From Actinopolymorpha alba DSM 45243 (GTDB taxonomy: Bacteria > Actinomycetota > Actinomycetes > Propionibacteriales > Actinopolymorphaceae), in the NCBI RefSeq assembly GCF_000373925.1, contig NZ_KB892761.1, forward strand, positions 1 through 44,540: 44,540 bases of DNA, written 5' to 3'. The notes under the pieces are model-generated. The model ran no database searches. It saw nothing but the letters and a program-made list of their open reading frames with translations, and was not told the origin of the DNA. Below are positions 16,312 to 24,469 of this stretch, one piece after another; position 1 is the stretch's first letter, and every line of letters starts with the position of its first letter. The position numbers were made by a program, and so were the translations under genes.

Positions 16312-17429
16312 TGCGGATCCTCGTGGTGAACGCCGGATCCGTCAGCCTGAAGCTGGCTCTCCTCGACGGCGAACACCTGCTCGCGAACCAGCACGTGGAG
16401 ATCGCCAGTGTCGAGGAGGGCGAGCGCTCGCTGTCGGAGGCGCTCGCCGATCTCGACAACCCCGACGCGGTGGGCCACCGGGTGGTGCACGGCGGCGGGG
16501 TCTTCACGGACGCCGTCCGCATCGATGTCGAGGTACGGGACCGGCTGGGCGACTTCGTCGCGCTCGCGCCCCTGCACCAGCCGAGTGCGCTCGCCGGCAT
16601 CGACCTGGTGAGCCAGGTGCTTCCCGGCGTACCCGCGGTGGCCTGTTTCGACACGGCGTTCCACGCCACGATGCCGCCCGCGGCGTCGACGTACGCCATC
16701 CCCGCGGAATGGCGGGACAAGCACGGCCTGCGCAGGTACGGCTTCCACGGTCTGTCGCACGCCTACGCGTCACGGCGGGCGGCGGCGATGGTGGGCAGCC
16801 CGATCGAGGAGCTGCGAATCGTGGTGTGCCACCTCGGCGCCGGGGCCTCGCTGTGTGCGATACGTGCGGGCGAGAGCATCGACACGACGATGGGCTTCAC
16901 CCCGCTGGAGGGGCTGGTGATGGCCAGCCGCCCGGGCAATGTCGACCCCGGGCTGCTGGTGTGGCTGCTGCGCAACACCGGCATCGGCATCGACGACCTC
17001 GACGAGGCGCTGGAACACCGCTCGGGGCTGATGGGCCTCGCGGGTACGCCTGACATGCGGGTGGTCATCGAACGCGCGCAGGCCGGAGAGGACGCCGCAC
17101 TGGTGGCGCTCGAGGTTTACCTGCACCGGTTGCGGGCCGGCATCGCCTCGATGGCGGCGAGCCTCGGCGGCTTGGACGTCCTCGTCTTCACCGGCGGCGT
17201 CGGTGAGAACGCCCCGGTCATCCGGGCGGGCGCGGCCACGGGGCTGGGGTTCCTGGGTGTCGAGGTCGATGCCGAACGCAATGCGGACGCCGACGGCGAC
17301 TCGGAGATCGGTGCTCCCACCGCGTCCGTCCGCTGCCTCGTCATCGGTGCCCGCGAGGATCTCGAGATCGTTCGCGAGGTACGGCGGGTACTCCAGCCCT
17401 CCGGCAGTCAGGAACCGACGCGGTCGTAG
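16311..17429 (+). CDS. ackA: Acetate kinase
   Basis: A 372-residue acetate kinase (acetyl phosphate + ADP to acetate + ATP), ATG 16311 overlapping the phosphoketolase stop by one base. The ASKHA-fold motifs are present: N-terminal ILVVNAGSVSLKL (usual NxGSSSxK with Val for one Ser), GHRVVHGGG, FDTAFHATMPP, GFHGLSHAY, HLGAGAS, DTTMGFTPLEGL and FTGGVGENAPVIR. It is slightly shorter than enterobacterial AckA (about 400), as is common in actinomycetes. Pairing with phosphoketolase forms a short pathway yielding one ATP per pentose phosphate. Its 3' end overlaps the convergent DUF4037 gene by 22 bases. Confidence 0.95.
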   Translation: MRILVVNAGSVSLKLALLDGEHLLANQHVEIASVEEGERSLSEALADLDNPDAVGHRVVHGGGVFTDAVRIDVEVRDRLGDFVALAPLHQPSALAGIDLVSQVLPGVPAVACFDTAFHATMPPAASTYAIPAEWRDKHGLRRYGFHGLSHAYASRRAAAMVGSPIEELRIVVCHLGAGASLCAIRAGESIDTTMGFTPLEGLVMASRPGNVDPGLLVWLLRNTGIGIDDLDEALEHRSGLMGLAGTPDMRVVIERAQAGEDAALVALEVYLHRLRAGIASMAASLGGLDVLVFTGGVGENAPVIRAGAATGLGFLGVEVDAERNADADGDSEIGAPTASVRCLVIGAREDLEIVREVRRVLQPSGSQEPTRS

Positions 17430-18448
17430 AACGCCCGGAGCTGCCGCGCGCGTCCGGCCGCACTCAGCACGTCCGTGGAGTCGACGAACTGGTCGACCGA
17501 CCCGACGAGGGGGAGCTCCCGAAGCGCGGGATCGGCGATCGCGTCGACGCAGGCCCGCGCGAACCTTCCCGCGTCCAGCACCCGGAACGGCCGGTCGTGG
17601 AACAGCCGGACGGTCGGGTCAAGTGCTGGGGTGAGGGCGGCCTGGTTGTGCTGGCGGGCGAGCGCCTCGTAGGCCGCCGCCAACGCGCCCTCGCGGGTCG
17701 CGAAGTCAGTCGCCGCCACGGCCCGCTCCAGCATCGGGCGGGGCTCCGCCGCACTGGCGAGCTGGTTGAACGCCGTTCCGAACCACTTGGTGTACGGCTG
17801 GTACTGGCGTTCGAGCAGGAACGCCAGCCCCATCAGCTCGCGGGCCAGGCGGCCCGCGACGAGGCGGGATCCCAGCTCGTCGCCGACCTCGCTCGTCCGT
17901 CCGACGAACGCCTCCTCCTGGCTGATCCGCTGCCACTGCGCGCCGAGCAGCCACAGCCAGACGTCGTGGGGATACCAGTCCAGGGCCTTCCGCACCGCGG
18001 CCAGCTCGCCGGCGGGATCTGCGTACACCGCGCCCTTCACCACACCGAGCAGCTGTTGCTGGGGGATGGCGAGCCAGTCGAGCGGGTCCAGGTCAGGCCG
18101 CGGGTCGACGCCGAGTTGGCCGACCAGCCAGTCACCGAGGGGCAGGACGTCGACCCGGTGGGCTACCTCGGCGTTGTCCCAGCCGTACCAGACTGGCCAG
18201 CCCCGGAACGATTCGGGCAGCCCGGTGTCCACCTGCCGGCGTACCGTGTCCACGTCGTCCTTGTCGACGAAGAGCTGTAGGCGCGGCCCCCAACCATGGT
18301 CGGTCGAGCGTTCGGTGTCGTAGCCGAGGACGTCAGAGCCCCAGCCGAGCAGGGCCGCGGCGTGCGGGTAGGGCGCCACGAGCGGCGCCACGACCTCGCG
18401 GTAGAAGGCGTCGTTGAGCTGGAGCGAGGGTACGAAGGTGCCGGCCAT
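17408..18448 (-). CDS. DUF4037 domain protein (nucleotidyltransferase-like)
   Basis: A 346-residue protein on the minus strand. The N-terminal part has the DUF4037 signature LGWGSDVLGYDTERSTDHGWGPRL, which resembles a nucleotidyltransferase GS...D core, followed by a mostly helical C-terminal half rich in Arg/Ala (LARELMGLAFLLERQYQPYTKWFGTAF). ATG at 18448 (MAGTFVPSLQLNDAFY) is chosen; the longer frame to 18652 enters the promoter region of the divergent dehydrogenase gene and has no family-like sequence. The role is unknown; members are cytosolic. It is convergent with ackA and divergent from the dehydrogenase gene at 18596, so it is probably an independent unit. Confidence 0.8.
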   Translation of the reverse strand: MAGTFVPSLQLNDAFYREVVAPLVAPYPHAAALLGWGSDVLGYDTERSTDHGWGPRLQLFVDKDDVDTVRRQVDTGLPESFRGWPVWYGWDNAEVAHRVDVLPLGDWLVGQLGVDPRPDLDPLDWLAIPQQQLLGVVKGAVYADPAGELAAVRKALDWYPHDVWLWLLGAQWQRISQEEAFVGRTSEVGDELGSRLVAGRLARELMGLAFLLERQYQPYTKWFGTAFNQLASAAEPRPMLERAVAATDFATREGALAAAYEALARQHNQAALTPALDPTVRLFHDRPFRVLDAGRFARACVDAIADPALRELPLVGSVDQFVDSTDVLSAAGRARQLRAFYDRVGS

Positions 18449-18505
18449 GGCGCCTATCCTGCCCGGCTGTTCCACGGGTGGTGCAAGCGGATTTTGTCGC
18501 TCCTG

Positions 18506-18542
18506 TTGAGGAAAGCGCCCGCCAGTCAGTACGATCAATCGT
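18506..18542 (+). promoter_or_regulatory. Candidate promoter with overlapping palindrome
   Basis: TTGAGG (18506-18511) and TACGAT (18530-18535), 18 bases apart, fit a sigma-70-type promoter for the dehydrogenase-amidohydrolase operon. The inverted repeat ACGAT-CA-ATCGT (18531-18542) overlaps the -10 box, as expected for a repressor site. The following AT-rich stretch up to 18575 contains GAATTGTTTACGATATTC. The IclR-type regulator at 32589 is one candidate to act here. Confidence 0.4.
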
Positions 18543-18595
18543 CTCGGATCAGGGAATTGTTTACGATATTCAAGAAGATCCGGTGAGGCTGCCTC

Positions 18596-19600
18596 ATGCG
18601 TCGAATCCACCTGGTCCTCGTGGGCCTCGGAGACATCGGCCTGAAAGCCCATCTGCCGGCACTGCTGCGATCAGACGAGGTTGAGGTCGTCGGCCTGGTC
18701 GATCCCTCGCCGGAGCGCCGAGCGGATGCCGTCGCGATGACCCATGGTCGCGTTCCGGCGTACGCCGACGTCGGTGAGGTCCGAGGGCTGGCGGGCGTGG
18801 ACGGCGTCGTCCTGGCAACTCCGCCGTGGGTGACGCCGGCGCTCGCCCGGCGGTTCCTGCGAGCTGGCCTTGCTGTGCTGGCGGAGAAGCCGCTCGCGAC
18901 GTCACTCCAGGAGTCCCGACCGCTCGCCGAGTTACCGGCGGACCTCCGGCGCCGGTTGCAGGTCGGCCTCACCTACCGGCACGACCCGGCGCTCGCCCGG
19001 CTGCGTACGTGGATCAGGGATGGCCCGCTGGACGGTCCGCTTCTGGTCCGCGCGCATATCTACGACGAACGCCTCGACCCCGCTGACCCCACGCACGCGG
19101 CGCGTCTGCGCACCACACTCGAGCACGGACCGCCGGTCGTGCACGAGGGCGCGCATGTGTTCGACTGGCTGGCCTTCGTGCTGGACGCGGCGCCCGCGCG
19201 GGTGGTGGACGCGTGGGCGGTCTGCACGGATCCGGGCGCCGGCCTGCCCAACCTGAACGGCGCCCGGCTGGTCTACGACGGTGGTACGACCGCACTGGTG
19301 GAGTTCGGCTGGCTGACCCACGAGCTGCCGCGCTGCGAGCTGAGCTTCCTCGGGCAGCGCGGGTACGCCGTGCTGGACGGCTTCACCTTCCGGCTCCACC
19401 TGCGATCGTCGGCCGGTGAGGAGGTCGTCGACGACCCGGTGGACCGTACGACGCGGTGCTTCGATCGGCAGCTGGCCGCGTTCGCCGACCTGGTGGCCGG
19501 CCGGGTCGACACTGCCGTGCCTGGTATCGCGGAGGGACTGGCCAGCCTCGAGCTCAGCGAGCGGGTGGCGCAGCTGGCGAGGCGGAGCGAAGGAGACTGA
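18596..19600 (+). CDS. Gfo/Idh/MocA-family oxidoreductase
   Basis: A 334-residue NAD(P)-dependent dehydrogenase. ATG 18596 follows GGTGAGG. The N-terminal Rossmann fold reads LVGLGDIGLKAHLPALL; the family's EKP motif is in LAEKPLATS; the C-terminal alpha/beta substrate domain contains HEGAHVFDWL, in which the His may be the catalytic acid. Members oxidise or reduce a hydroxyl of sugars, inositols or related polyols. One base separates it from the following amidohydrolase gene, and it is the first gene of the operon reaching 23171. The substrate is not known; oxidation of a cyclic polyol or hydroxy-acid followed by lactone or ring cleavage would fit the neighbours (inference). Confidence 0.87.
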   Translation: MRRIHLVLVGLGDIGLKAHLPALLRSDEVEVVGLVDPSPERRADAVAMTHGRVPAYADVGEVRGLAGVDGVVLATPPWVTPALARRFLRAGLAVLAEKPLATSLQESRPLAELPADLRRRLQVGLTYRHDPALARLRTWIRDGPLDGPLLVRAHIYDERLDPADPTHAARLRTTLEHGPPVVHEGAHVFDWLAFVLDAAPARVVDAWAVCTDPGAGLPNLNGARLVYDGGTTALVEFGWLTHELPRCELSFLGQRGYAVLDGFTFRLHLRSSAGEEVVDDPVDRTTRCFDRQLAAFADLVAGRVDTAVPGIAEGLASLELSERVAQLARRSEGD

Positions 19601-19601
19601 C

Positions 19602-20366
19602 GTGATCGACTTCCACACCCACACACCGGCTTGGAAGAGCGCGACCTGGCTTGCGGGCGCGACGTTCGGTGCGCGGGAGTTCGTGGCGTTCATGGATTCG
19701 GCTGGGATCGACGCGGCGGTCGTGCTGAGTCACGACGGCCTCTTCGATCCCACGCCGGAGGCGAACGACGAGGTGGCCGCCTTCGTGGCGGAGTATCCCG
19801 ACCGGATGGTGGCGTTCGGCACGGTGAGCCCCCGGCAGAGCACGGCGGTGGCGGAGGTCGAACGCTGTTTCGCCGGGTTGGGCATGCGCGGGTTGAAGCT
19901 CCATCCATGGCTGCAGGGATTCTCGCTGCACGAGCGATCGCTCGACCCGATCTGCGAGGTCGTCGCCGGGGCGGGCGGGATCCTGCTGAGCCACGACGGG
20001 ACGCCGCCGTACTCCACGCCGTTGCAGATCGCGGCCCTCGCCCGCCGGCATCCGCGGTTGCCGGTGGTCCTGGGGCACGGTGGCCTGCACGACTGCTGGC
20101 GGGAGGCGCTGGCCGCCACCGTCGAGACGCCGAACCTCTACCTGTGCATCTGCGGCACCCCGCCCTACGCCGCCCGCAGGATCCTTGCCGAGGCGCCGCC
20201 TGGCAAGGTCATGTTCGGGACCGACGCGGGTCTGTCCGACAAGGCCAGCCAGGACTACGCGGTGGCGCGGGTGCGGGAGATCGACGGCTGGGGCATCACC
20301 CCGGCGCAGAAGCACTCGATGCTCGTCGAGGCCCCGAAGGCGCTGCTGTCGGGTTGGCTCTCGTGA
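19602..20366 (+). CDS. Amidohydrolase_2-type metal-dependent hydrolase (first of three)
   Basis: A 254-residue TIM-barrel protein of the ACMSD/LigI-like amidohydrolase_2 group. GTG 19602 follows AAGGAG. Metal-site elements are present: HTH near the N-terminus (H5, H7), LKLHPWLQGF, SHDGTPP, LGHGGLHD and the final Asp in FGTDAG. Members are decarboxylases, lactonases or hydrolases. The TPP-PLQIAALARRHP segment is closely repeated in the third paralog at 22413, so the two are related copies. GTGA overlap with the enolase-superfamily gene suggests coupled translation. The particular reaction is unknown; lactone hydrolysis or decarboxylation of a product from the dehydrogenase is possible. Confidence 0.83.
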   Translation: MIDFHTHTPAWKSATWLAGATFGAREFVAFMDSAGIDAAVVLSHDGLFDPTPEANDEVAAFVAEYPDRMVAFGTVSPRQSTAVAEVERCFAGLGMRGLKLHPWLQGFSLHERSLDPICEVVAGAGGILLSHDGTPPYSTPLQIAALARRHPRLPVVLGHGGLHDCWREALAATVETPNLYLCICGTPPYAARRILAEAPPGKVMFGTDAGLSDKASQDYAVARVREIDGWGITPAQKHSMLVEAPKALLSGWLS

Positions 20367-21469
20367 CGGTCACGATCGCCGCCGTCCACACCGCGTTGGT
20401 AAGCCTGCCGGCACATCCTGACCTCGTCGTGCGCGGTGCGAAGGGTACGCACGACCGCTCCGACTTCTGCGTGGTGCGGGTGGTGGGGAGCAACGGCGTC
20501 GAGGGATACGGCGAGGTCAGTGCGACGCCCCTGTGGAGCGGTGAGGATGGCACGTCCGCGCGGCACTTCATCCAGACCGTCCTGGCGCCCGCCCTTGTCA
20601 ACCAACCCTTGACGCCGGTCGCGGGACTCGAGCAGGCGATGGACCAGGTGCTTGCCGGCAACCCGTTCACGAAGGCAGGTGTGGCCATCGCCGTGTGGGA
20701 CGCGTACGCCAGGACCCTCGGCGTGCCGCTCGCGCAGGCGCTGGGCGGACCACTGCGCACCGAGATCCCGATCAAGCTCTCGCTGTCTGGGGACGGCGAG
20801 CGGCTCGAACGCGTCCACGCCGCCGCGACCAAGGCCGGCTTCGCGGCGTTCAAGGTCAAGGTCGGGCTGGGCGTGCCCGGCGACCTCGCCCGGGTGGCGC
20901 ATGCCCGCGGGCTGGTCGGACCCGACACGTTCCTGGGCGTGGATGCCAACGGTGGCTGGAGCCGGGCCGACGCGCGGGCGGCGGTGCGTGGTCTCGCGCC
21001 GTACGACATCGCCTTCGTCGAACAACCCGTGGCCGCCGACGACCTGGAAGGCATGGCGGCCCTGCGCGCCGAGGGGTGTCCGGTGGTCGCCGACGAGTCC
21101 GTCTTCGGCATGGCCGACCTGCGCCGGGTGATCCGGTCAGACGCGGCGGACGTGGTGAGTGTGTACGTCGGCAAGGCCGGGGGACCAGGCCGCGCGGTCG
21201 AGTTGGGCCGGGTTGCCGAGGCGTTCGGGTTGCAGGCTCTGATCGGCTCCAACGGTGAGCTTGGTCTGGGCGCGGCCGCGCAGGTCCACGTCGCGGCCGC
21301 CCTGCCGGGACTGACGACGGTGTTTCCGTCCGACATCATCGGCGCGCACTACTACGCCGACGACATCCTCGCCGAGCCGCTGGACAGCGACGGGCGCAAC
21401 GTCCGGTTGCCGAGCGGCCCCGGCCTTGGCGTCCGGCTCCGTGACGACGTGCTCGCCCTGCTGCGGTGA
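20363..21469 (+). CDS. Enolase-superfamily enzyme, muconate-lactonizing subgroup
   Basis: A 368-residue mandelate racemase/muconate cycloisomerase-family protein, GTG 20363 overlapping the previous stop. Active-site residues read by eye: K164 and K166 (FKVKVG), metal ligands D194 (DANGGW), E220 (VEQPV) and D244/E245 (ADES), and K271 (YVGKAGG) on the sixth barrel strand. A K-x-K plus opposite Lys set is that of the MLE subgroup (cycloisomerase, dipeptide epimerase, o-succinylbenzoate synthase, amino-acid racemases), rather than the His-Asp dyad of sugar-acid dehydratases. It abstracts a proton alpha to a carboxylate bound to Mg2+. With the dipeptide-type importer downstream, an epimerase or cycloisomerase on a carboxylated substrate is likely (inference). 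Confidence 0.87.
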   Translation: MTVTIAAVHTALVSLPAHPDLVVRGAKGTHDRSDFCVVRVVGSNGVEGYGEVSATPLWSGEDGTSARHFIQTVLAPALVNQPLTPVAGLEQAMDQVLAGNPFTKAGVAIAVWDAYARTLGVPLAQALGGPLRTEIPIKLSLSGDGERLERVHAAATKAGFAAFKVKVGLGVPGDLARVAHARGLVGPDTFLGVDANGGWSRADARAAVRGLAPYDIAFVEQPVAADDLEGMAALRAEGCPVVADESVFGMADLRRVIRSDAADVVSVYVGKAGGPGRAVELGRVAEAFGLQALIGSNGELGLGAAAQVHVAAALPGLTTVFPSDIIGAHYYADDILAEPLDSDGRNVRLPSGPGLGVRLRDDVLALLR

Positions 21470-21522
21470 GCCCTGGCAGCGTGATTCCCCTTACCTGGTA
21501 GGAGAAAGGACGCCGGTCCCTG

Positions 21523-22416
21523 ATGATCGTCGATGTCCACAACCACACACCCACCCACCGCTTCGAGGTTCCCGACGGCGAACGCCTTGTCTTTGAGGGC
21601 TGGCGGTCAGATCGGCCCGTCGTCACCACCAATTCCTGGAACGACTTCGACCGGCACCAGGCCGCCGCCGACGTCACCATCGTCTTCAATATCGCCGTCG
21701 AGGATCCGCTGCACGCGACCGGCCTGCCCTATCCGCCGGAACGCACCAACGACGCGACCGCGGAGTTCGTCGCCGCGGCCCCGGACCGGCGGATCGGTTT
21801 CATGTCTGTCAACCCCACCTGGACAGCTGTCCTCGACGAGGTCGAACGCTGTGTCGAGCTTGGCCTCGTGGGGGTGAAGCTCGGCCCCAACTACCAGAAC
21901 TTCGATCCGCAGTGCGCCGAAGCGCTGGCCTTCTACGGGTACTGCGAACGCGCCGGCCTGCCGATCCTCTTCCACCAGGGCACCTCGCCGATCCGGGAGG
22001 CGCCGTTGCGCTACACGCATCCGCTGGTGATGGACGACATCGCCCTGCGCTTTCCCGAACTCCGGATCGTGATGGCCCACCTGGGTCATCCATTCGTCCG
22101 CGAAACCGTGTCGGTGATCCGCAAGCACCCGCACGTCTATGCGGATGTGTCCTCGATCTACCTGCGTCCCTGGCTGTGCTGGGAGGCGCTGACGTTCGCG
22201 ACGGAATGGAACGTCACCCACAAGCTGTTGTTCGGCTCCGACTATCCGATCGCGACGTCGGCGGAGGCGATGGACGGACTTCGACGGGTCAACGCCATCG
22301 TCGAGGGCAGCAAACTTCCGCGGGTACCAGACGACGCGATCGAGCGGATCATCCACGCGGACGCCCTGAGCGCCTTGGGATTGGCGAAGCCAGGTTCGGA
22401 AGGAGCACGGCGATGA
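21523..22416 (+). CDS. Amidohydrolase_2-type metal-dependent hydrolase (second of three)
   Basis: A 297-residue TIM-barrel hydrolase. ATG 21523 lies 12 bases after GGAGAAAGGA. All metal-site elements seem intact: H6 and H8 (DVHNHTP), GVKLGPNYQ, ILFHQGTSP, VMAHLGHPF and FGSDYP. This matches ACMSD/aminocarboxymuconate-decarboxylase-like and 2-pyrone-dicarboxylate lactonase-like enzymes. It is longer than the other two paralogs by about 45 residues owing to an N-terminal insert (GWRSDRPVVTTNSWNDF). The stop overlaps the ATG of the third amidohydrolase gene by four bases. It is 53 bases after the enolase-superfamily gene, the largest gap in the operon. Decarboxylation or lactone hydrolysis is the expected chemistry. 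Confidence 0.84.
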   Translation: MIVDVHNHTPTHRFEVPDGERLVFEGWRSDRPVVTTNSWNDFDRHQAAADVTIVFNIAVEDPLHATGLPYPPERTNDATAEFVAAAPDRRIGFMSVNPTWTAVLDEVERCVELGLVGVKLGPNYQNFDPQCAEALAFYGYCERAGLPILFHQGTSPIREAPLRYTHPLVMDDIALRFPELRIVMAHLGHPFVRETVSVIRKHPHVYADVSSIYLRPWLCWEALTFATEWNVTHKLLFGSDYPIATSAEAMDGLRRVNAIVEGSKLPRVPDDAIERIIHADALSALGLAKPGSEGARR

Positions 22417-23171
22417 TCATCGATGCCCACGTGCGGCTGGGGCAGGGCCGGGAGGTCACGCTGGTCGCCGACCAGCTCCTCGCGACCATGGATGAGCTCG
22501 GGATCGACAAGGCACTCGTCGCTCCCGACGAACGCTGCACGGCCTACGACAACCAGGAGGGCAACGCGGCCGTCTGTCAAGCCGCACTTGCCTCAGGCGG
22601 TCGCCTGCTGGCGTACGCGGTGGCGAATCCCTGGCGTGGCCGACGAGCGGTCGAGGAACTTGCCCGCGCCCGTGACGCCGGTGCCGTCGCGCTGGCGGTC
22701 GACCCGGTCCTGCAGGGCTTCGACGTGCTGGACGGTCTGCTCGACCCGTTGCTGGCGTACGCCGGCGAGCAGGACTGGTTCGTCTACATCCGTACGGGCA
22801 CCCCGCCGACCGCGTTGCCGTTGCCGGTGGCGACGCTGGCCCGGCGCTATCCGGAGCTACGGTTCTTCATGGGCAAGAGCGGCGCCACGGATTTCTGGAT
22901 CGATGCCGCACCGGCGTTGCGGCACGCGCCGAACCTCTGGGCTGACACGGCATACGCGCCGTGGGACACGGTGCTCAGTGAGTTCGCCCGCGACCCGGAG
23001 ATTGGCACCCGGCGGTGTGCCTTCTCCACGGATGCTCCCTACACCGTGCCCAGGGCCGAACTCGCCCGCGTCCTGGAATGGTCCACGATCTCCGCGGAGC
23101 AGCGTGCTGACGTCCTCAGCGGTTCGGTCGTCCGCCTGCTCGGCCCGCACGCGCCCTCGACCTGGAGCTGA
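22413..23171 (+). CDS. Amidohydrolase_2-like protein lacking the metal ligands (third of three)
   Basis: A 252-residue paralog of the protein at 19602; ATG 22413 overlaps the preceding stop (ATGA) and follows GGAAGGAG. The fold is recognisable, but the metal site is eroded: the N-terminal HxH reads DAHVRL, the barrel His reads VYIRTGTPP where the first paralog has LSHDGTPP, and LGHGG reads MGKSGATD. Only the late Asp (FSTDAP) remains. The frame is otherwise clean and codon use is normal, so it seems maintained. It may be a non-catalytic partner of the second amidohydrolase, with which it is translationally coupled, or use a metal-free mechanism. It is the last gene of the operon. Confidence 0.8.
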   Translation: MIIDAHVRLGQGREVTLVADQLLATMDELGIDKALVAPDERCTAYDNQEGNAAVCQAALASGGRLLAYAVANPWRGRRAVEELARARDAGAVALAVDPVLQGFDVLDGLLDPLLAYAGEQDWFVYIRTGTPPTALPLPVATLARRYPELRFFMGKSGATDFWIDAAPALRHAPNLWADTAYAPWDTVLSEFARDPEIGTRRCAFSTDAPYTVPRAELARVLEWSTISAEQRADVLSGSVVRLLGPHAPSTWS

Positions 23172-23290
23172 ACGATCGCGTCTTCACGGACGGCGTTCGC
23201 TGTGCTTCAATAACGACGTTCGGTATTTAAGAAATATGGCTGGCATTTCGTAGAGAGTTGGTCCTCAGGAAACAGCGGCGAGCTTGAGAG

Positions 23291-24271
23291 GTGCGGGTGT
23301 CCACGACCAGGAACCCTGAGGCGCTGGCGTCAGCCCGGCGCGACCCTGATCCCATCTCCTTGGTGCGTGGGGTCTCACCCGTCCTGGAAGTCCCCTTCAC
23401 CGACACCAGTGAGGTCGACTACGCGGGTTTCGACCGGGTGGTGCGCCACGTGCTCGGGGCCGGGGTCACGAGCGTGATGTTCCCGGGCTTCGCGTCGGAG
23501 TTCCACAAGCTCTCCGACGACGAACGCCAGCGGCTTGTCGGCGTCCTGCTCGAGCACACCCGCGACCGTCCGGACGTGGCGGCGATCCTCGCCGTCCAGG
23601 ATCACGCGACCACGCTCGCCATCACGCATGCTCGCCAACTCGTCGCGGACGGCGCCGACCTGATCAACCTGCTGCCGCCGTACTTCCTCGCGCCCACGCC
23701 CGCGGCCGTGCGGGCGCACGTCCGTGCGGTGCTCGACGCGGTCGCGCCCGTTCCTGTCGTGCTGCAGTACGCCCCGCACCAGACCGGCACCAGCCTCGAT
23801 GCCGGGACGATCGCGGCCCTTGCCCGCGACCACCCGAACCTCGCGCTCGTCAAGGTGGAGTCGACACCACCCGGCGCGTTCATCGCGGCCCTGCGGGCGC
23901 AGGAGCCCGCGCTGTCCGCGGTCGTGGGGTATGCCGGTGTGCAGTTGCCTGACGCGGTGCGGCGAGGTGCCGTCGGGCTCCAGCCGGGCTGCTCGGCCAC
24001 CGAGGTGTACGTCGAGATCTGGCGGCGGTTCGAGGCCGGTGAGCCAGAGGGCGCGACGGAGCTCCATCGCCGGCTGCTGCCGTACATCTCCTACTGGATG
24101 CTCGAAACGGAGCTGATCATCGCGGCGGAGAAGCTGATCTCCGTGCGCCGTGGGCTCTTCGAGAGTTCACATTGCCGGATGCCGGCGCACGAGCTGGACA
24201 CCGAAGAGGTCGCGATGATCGACAGGTTCCTGGCGGAGTTCGCCGACTACCTGCCGCCGGTCGATATCTGA
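23291..24271 (+). CDS. Dihydrodipicolinate synthase/N-acetylneuraminate lyase-family protein
   Basis: A 326-residue class I aldolase-type TIM barrel. GTG 23291 is used; GTG 23297 is an alternative. The Schiff-base lysine is K188 in LALVKVES, and Y160 in VVLQYAPHQTG replaces the usual YNxP tyrosine context. The phosphate/carboxylate loop normally read as GTTGE is FPGFASEF here, so it is unlikely to be the lysine-biosynthetic enzyme. Members cleave or form 2-keto acids, or dehydrate sugar acids. It has its own 119-base upstream region with an AT-rich stretch (23205-23240), and ends at a large inverted repeat. It probably performs a terminal aldol cleavage in the pathway of the upstream operon (inference). 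Confidence 0.86.
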   Translation: MRVSTTRNPEALASARRDPDPISLVRGVSPVLEVPFTDTSEVDYAGFDRVVRHVLGAGVTSVMFPGFASEFHKLSDDERQRLVGVLLEHTRDRPDVAAILAVQDHATTLAITHARQLVADGADLINLLPPYFLAPTPAAVRAHVRAVLDAVAPVPVVLQYAPHQTGTSLDAGTIAALARDHPNLALVKVESTPPGAFIAALRAQEPALSAVVGYAGVQLPDAVRRGAVGLQPGCSATEVYVEIWRRFEAGEPEGATELHRRLLPYISYWMLETELIIAAEKLISVRRGLFESSHCRMPAHELDTEEVAMIDRFLAEFADYLPPVDI

Positions 24272-24335
24272 CCTGGATCGCGATCACTTGGGCCCGACCC
24301 TCGACTTCGGGGTCGTTCCCGGGCCCAGCCGCATG

Positions 24336-24413
24336 GTGAAGTTGATCAACGGTCCGCAGAACGGGCGCTCCCCGCAGCGGATGTCCGAATCCGAGACCGT
24401 TGATCAACTTCAC
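24336..24413. terminator. Inverted repeat with perfect 19-bp arms between convergent genes
   Basis: GTGAAGTTGATCAACGGTC (24336-24354) and its exact reverse complement (24395-24413) flank 40 bases. Each arm itself contains the 10-bp palindrome GTTGATCAAC, so it can fold as one long stem or two small ones. It lies between the convergent DHDPS-family gene (ends 24271) and the minus-strand gene (ends 24470), the position of a bidirectional terminator. Confidence 0.65.
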
Positions 24414-24469
24414 TCCGCCAACTCCAGAAGCCCGTCCCCCGGGACAACCCCTGGATCAACCCGCCGGTG

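Noticed and set aside
23291-24271. Lysine-biosynthetic dapA
   Set aside because: The GTTGE loop and YNxPxRT motif of DapA are replaced (FPGFASEF, QYAPHQTG) and the context is catabolic.
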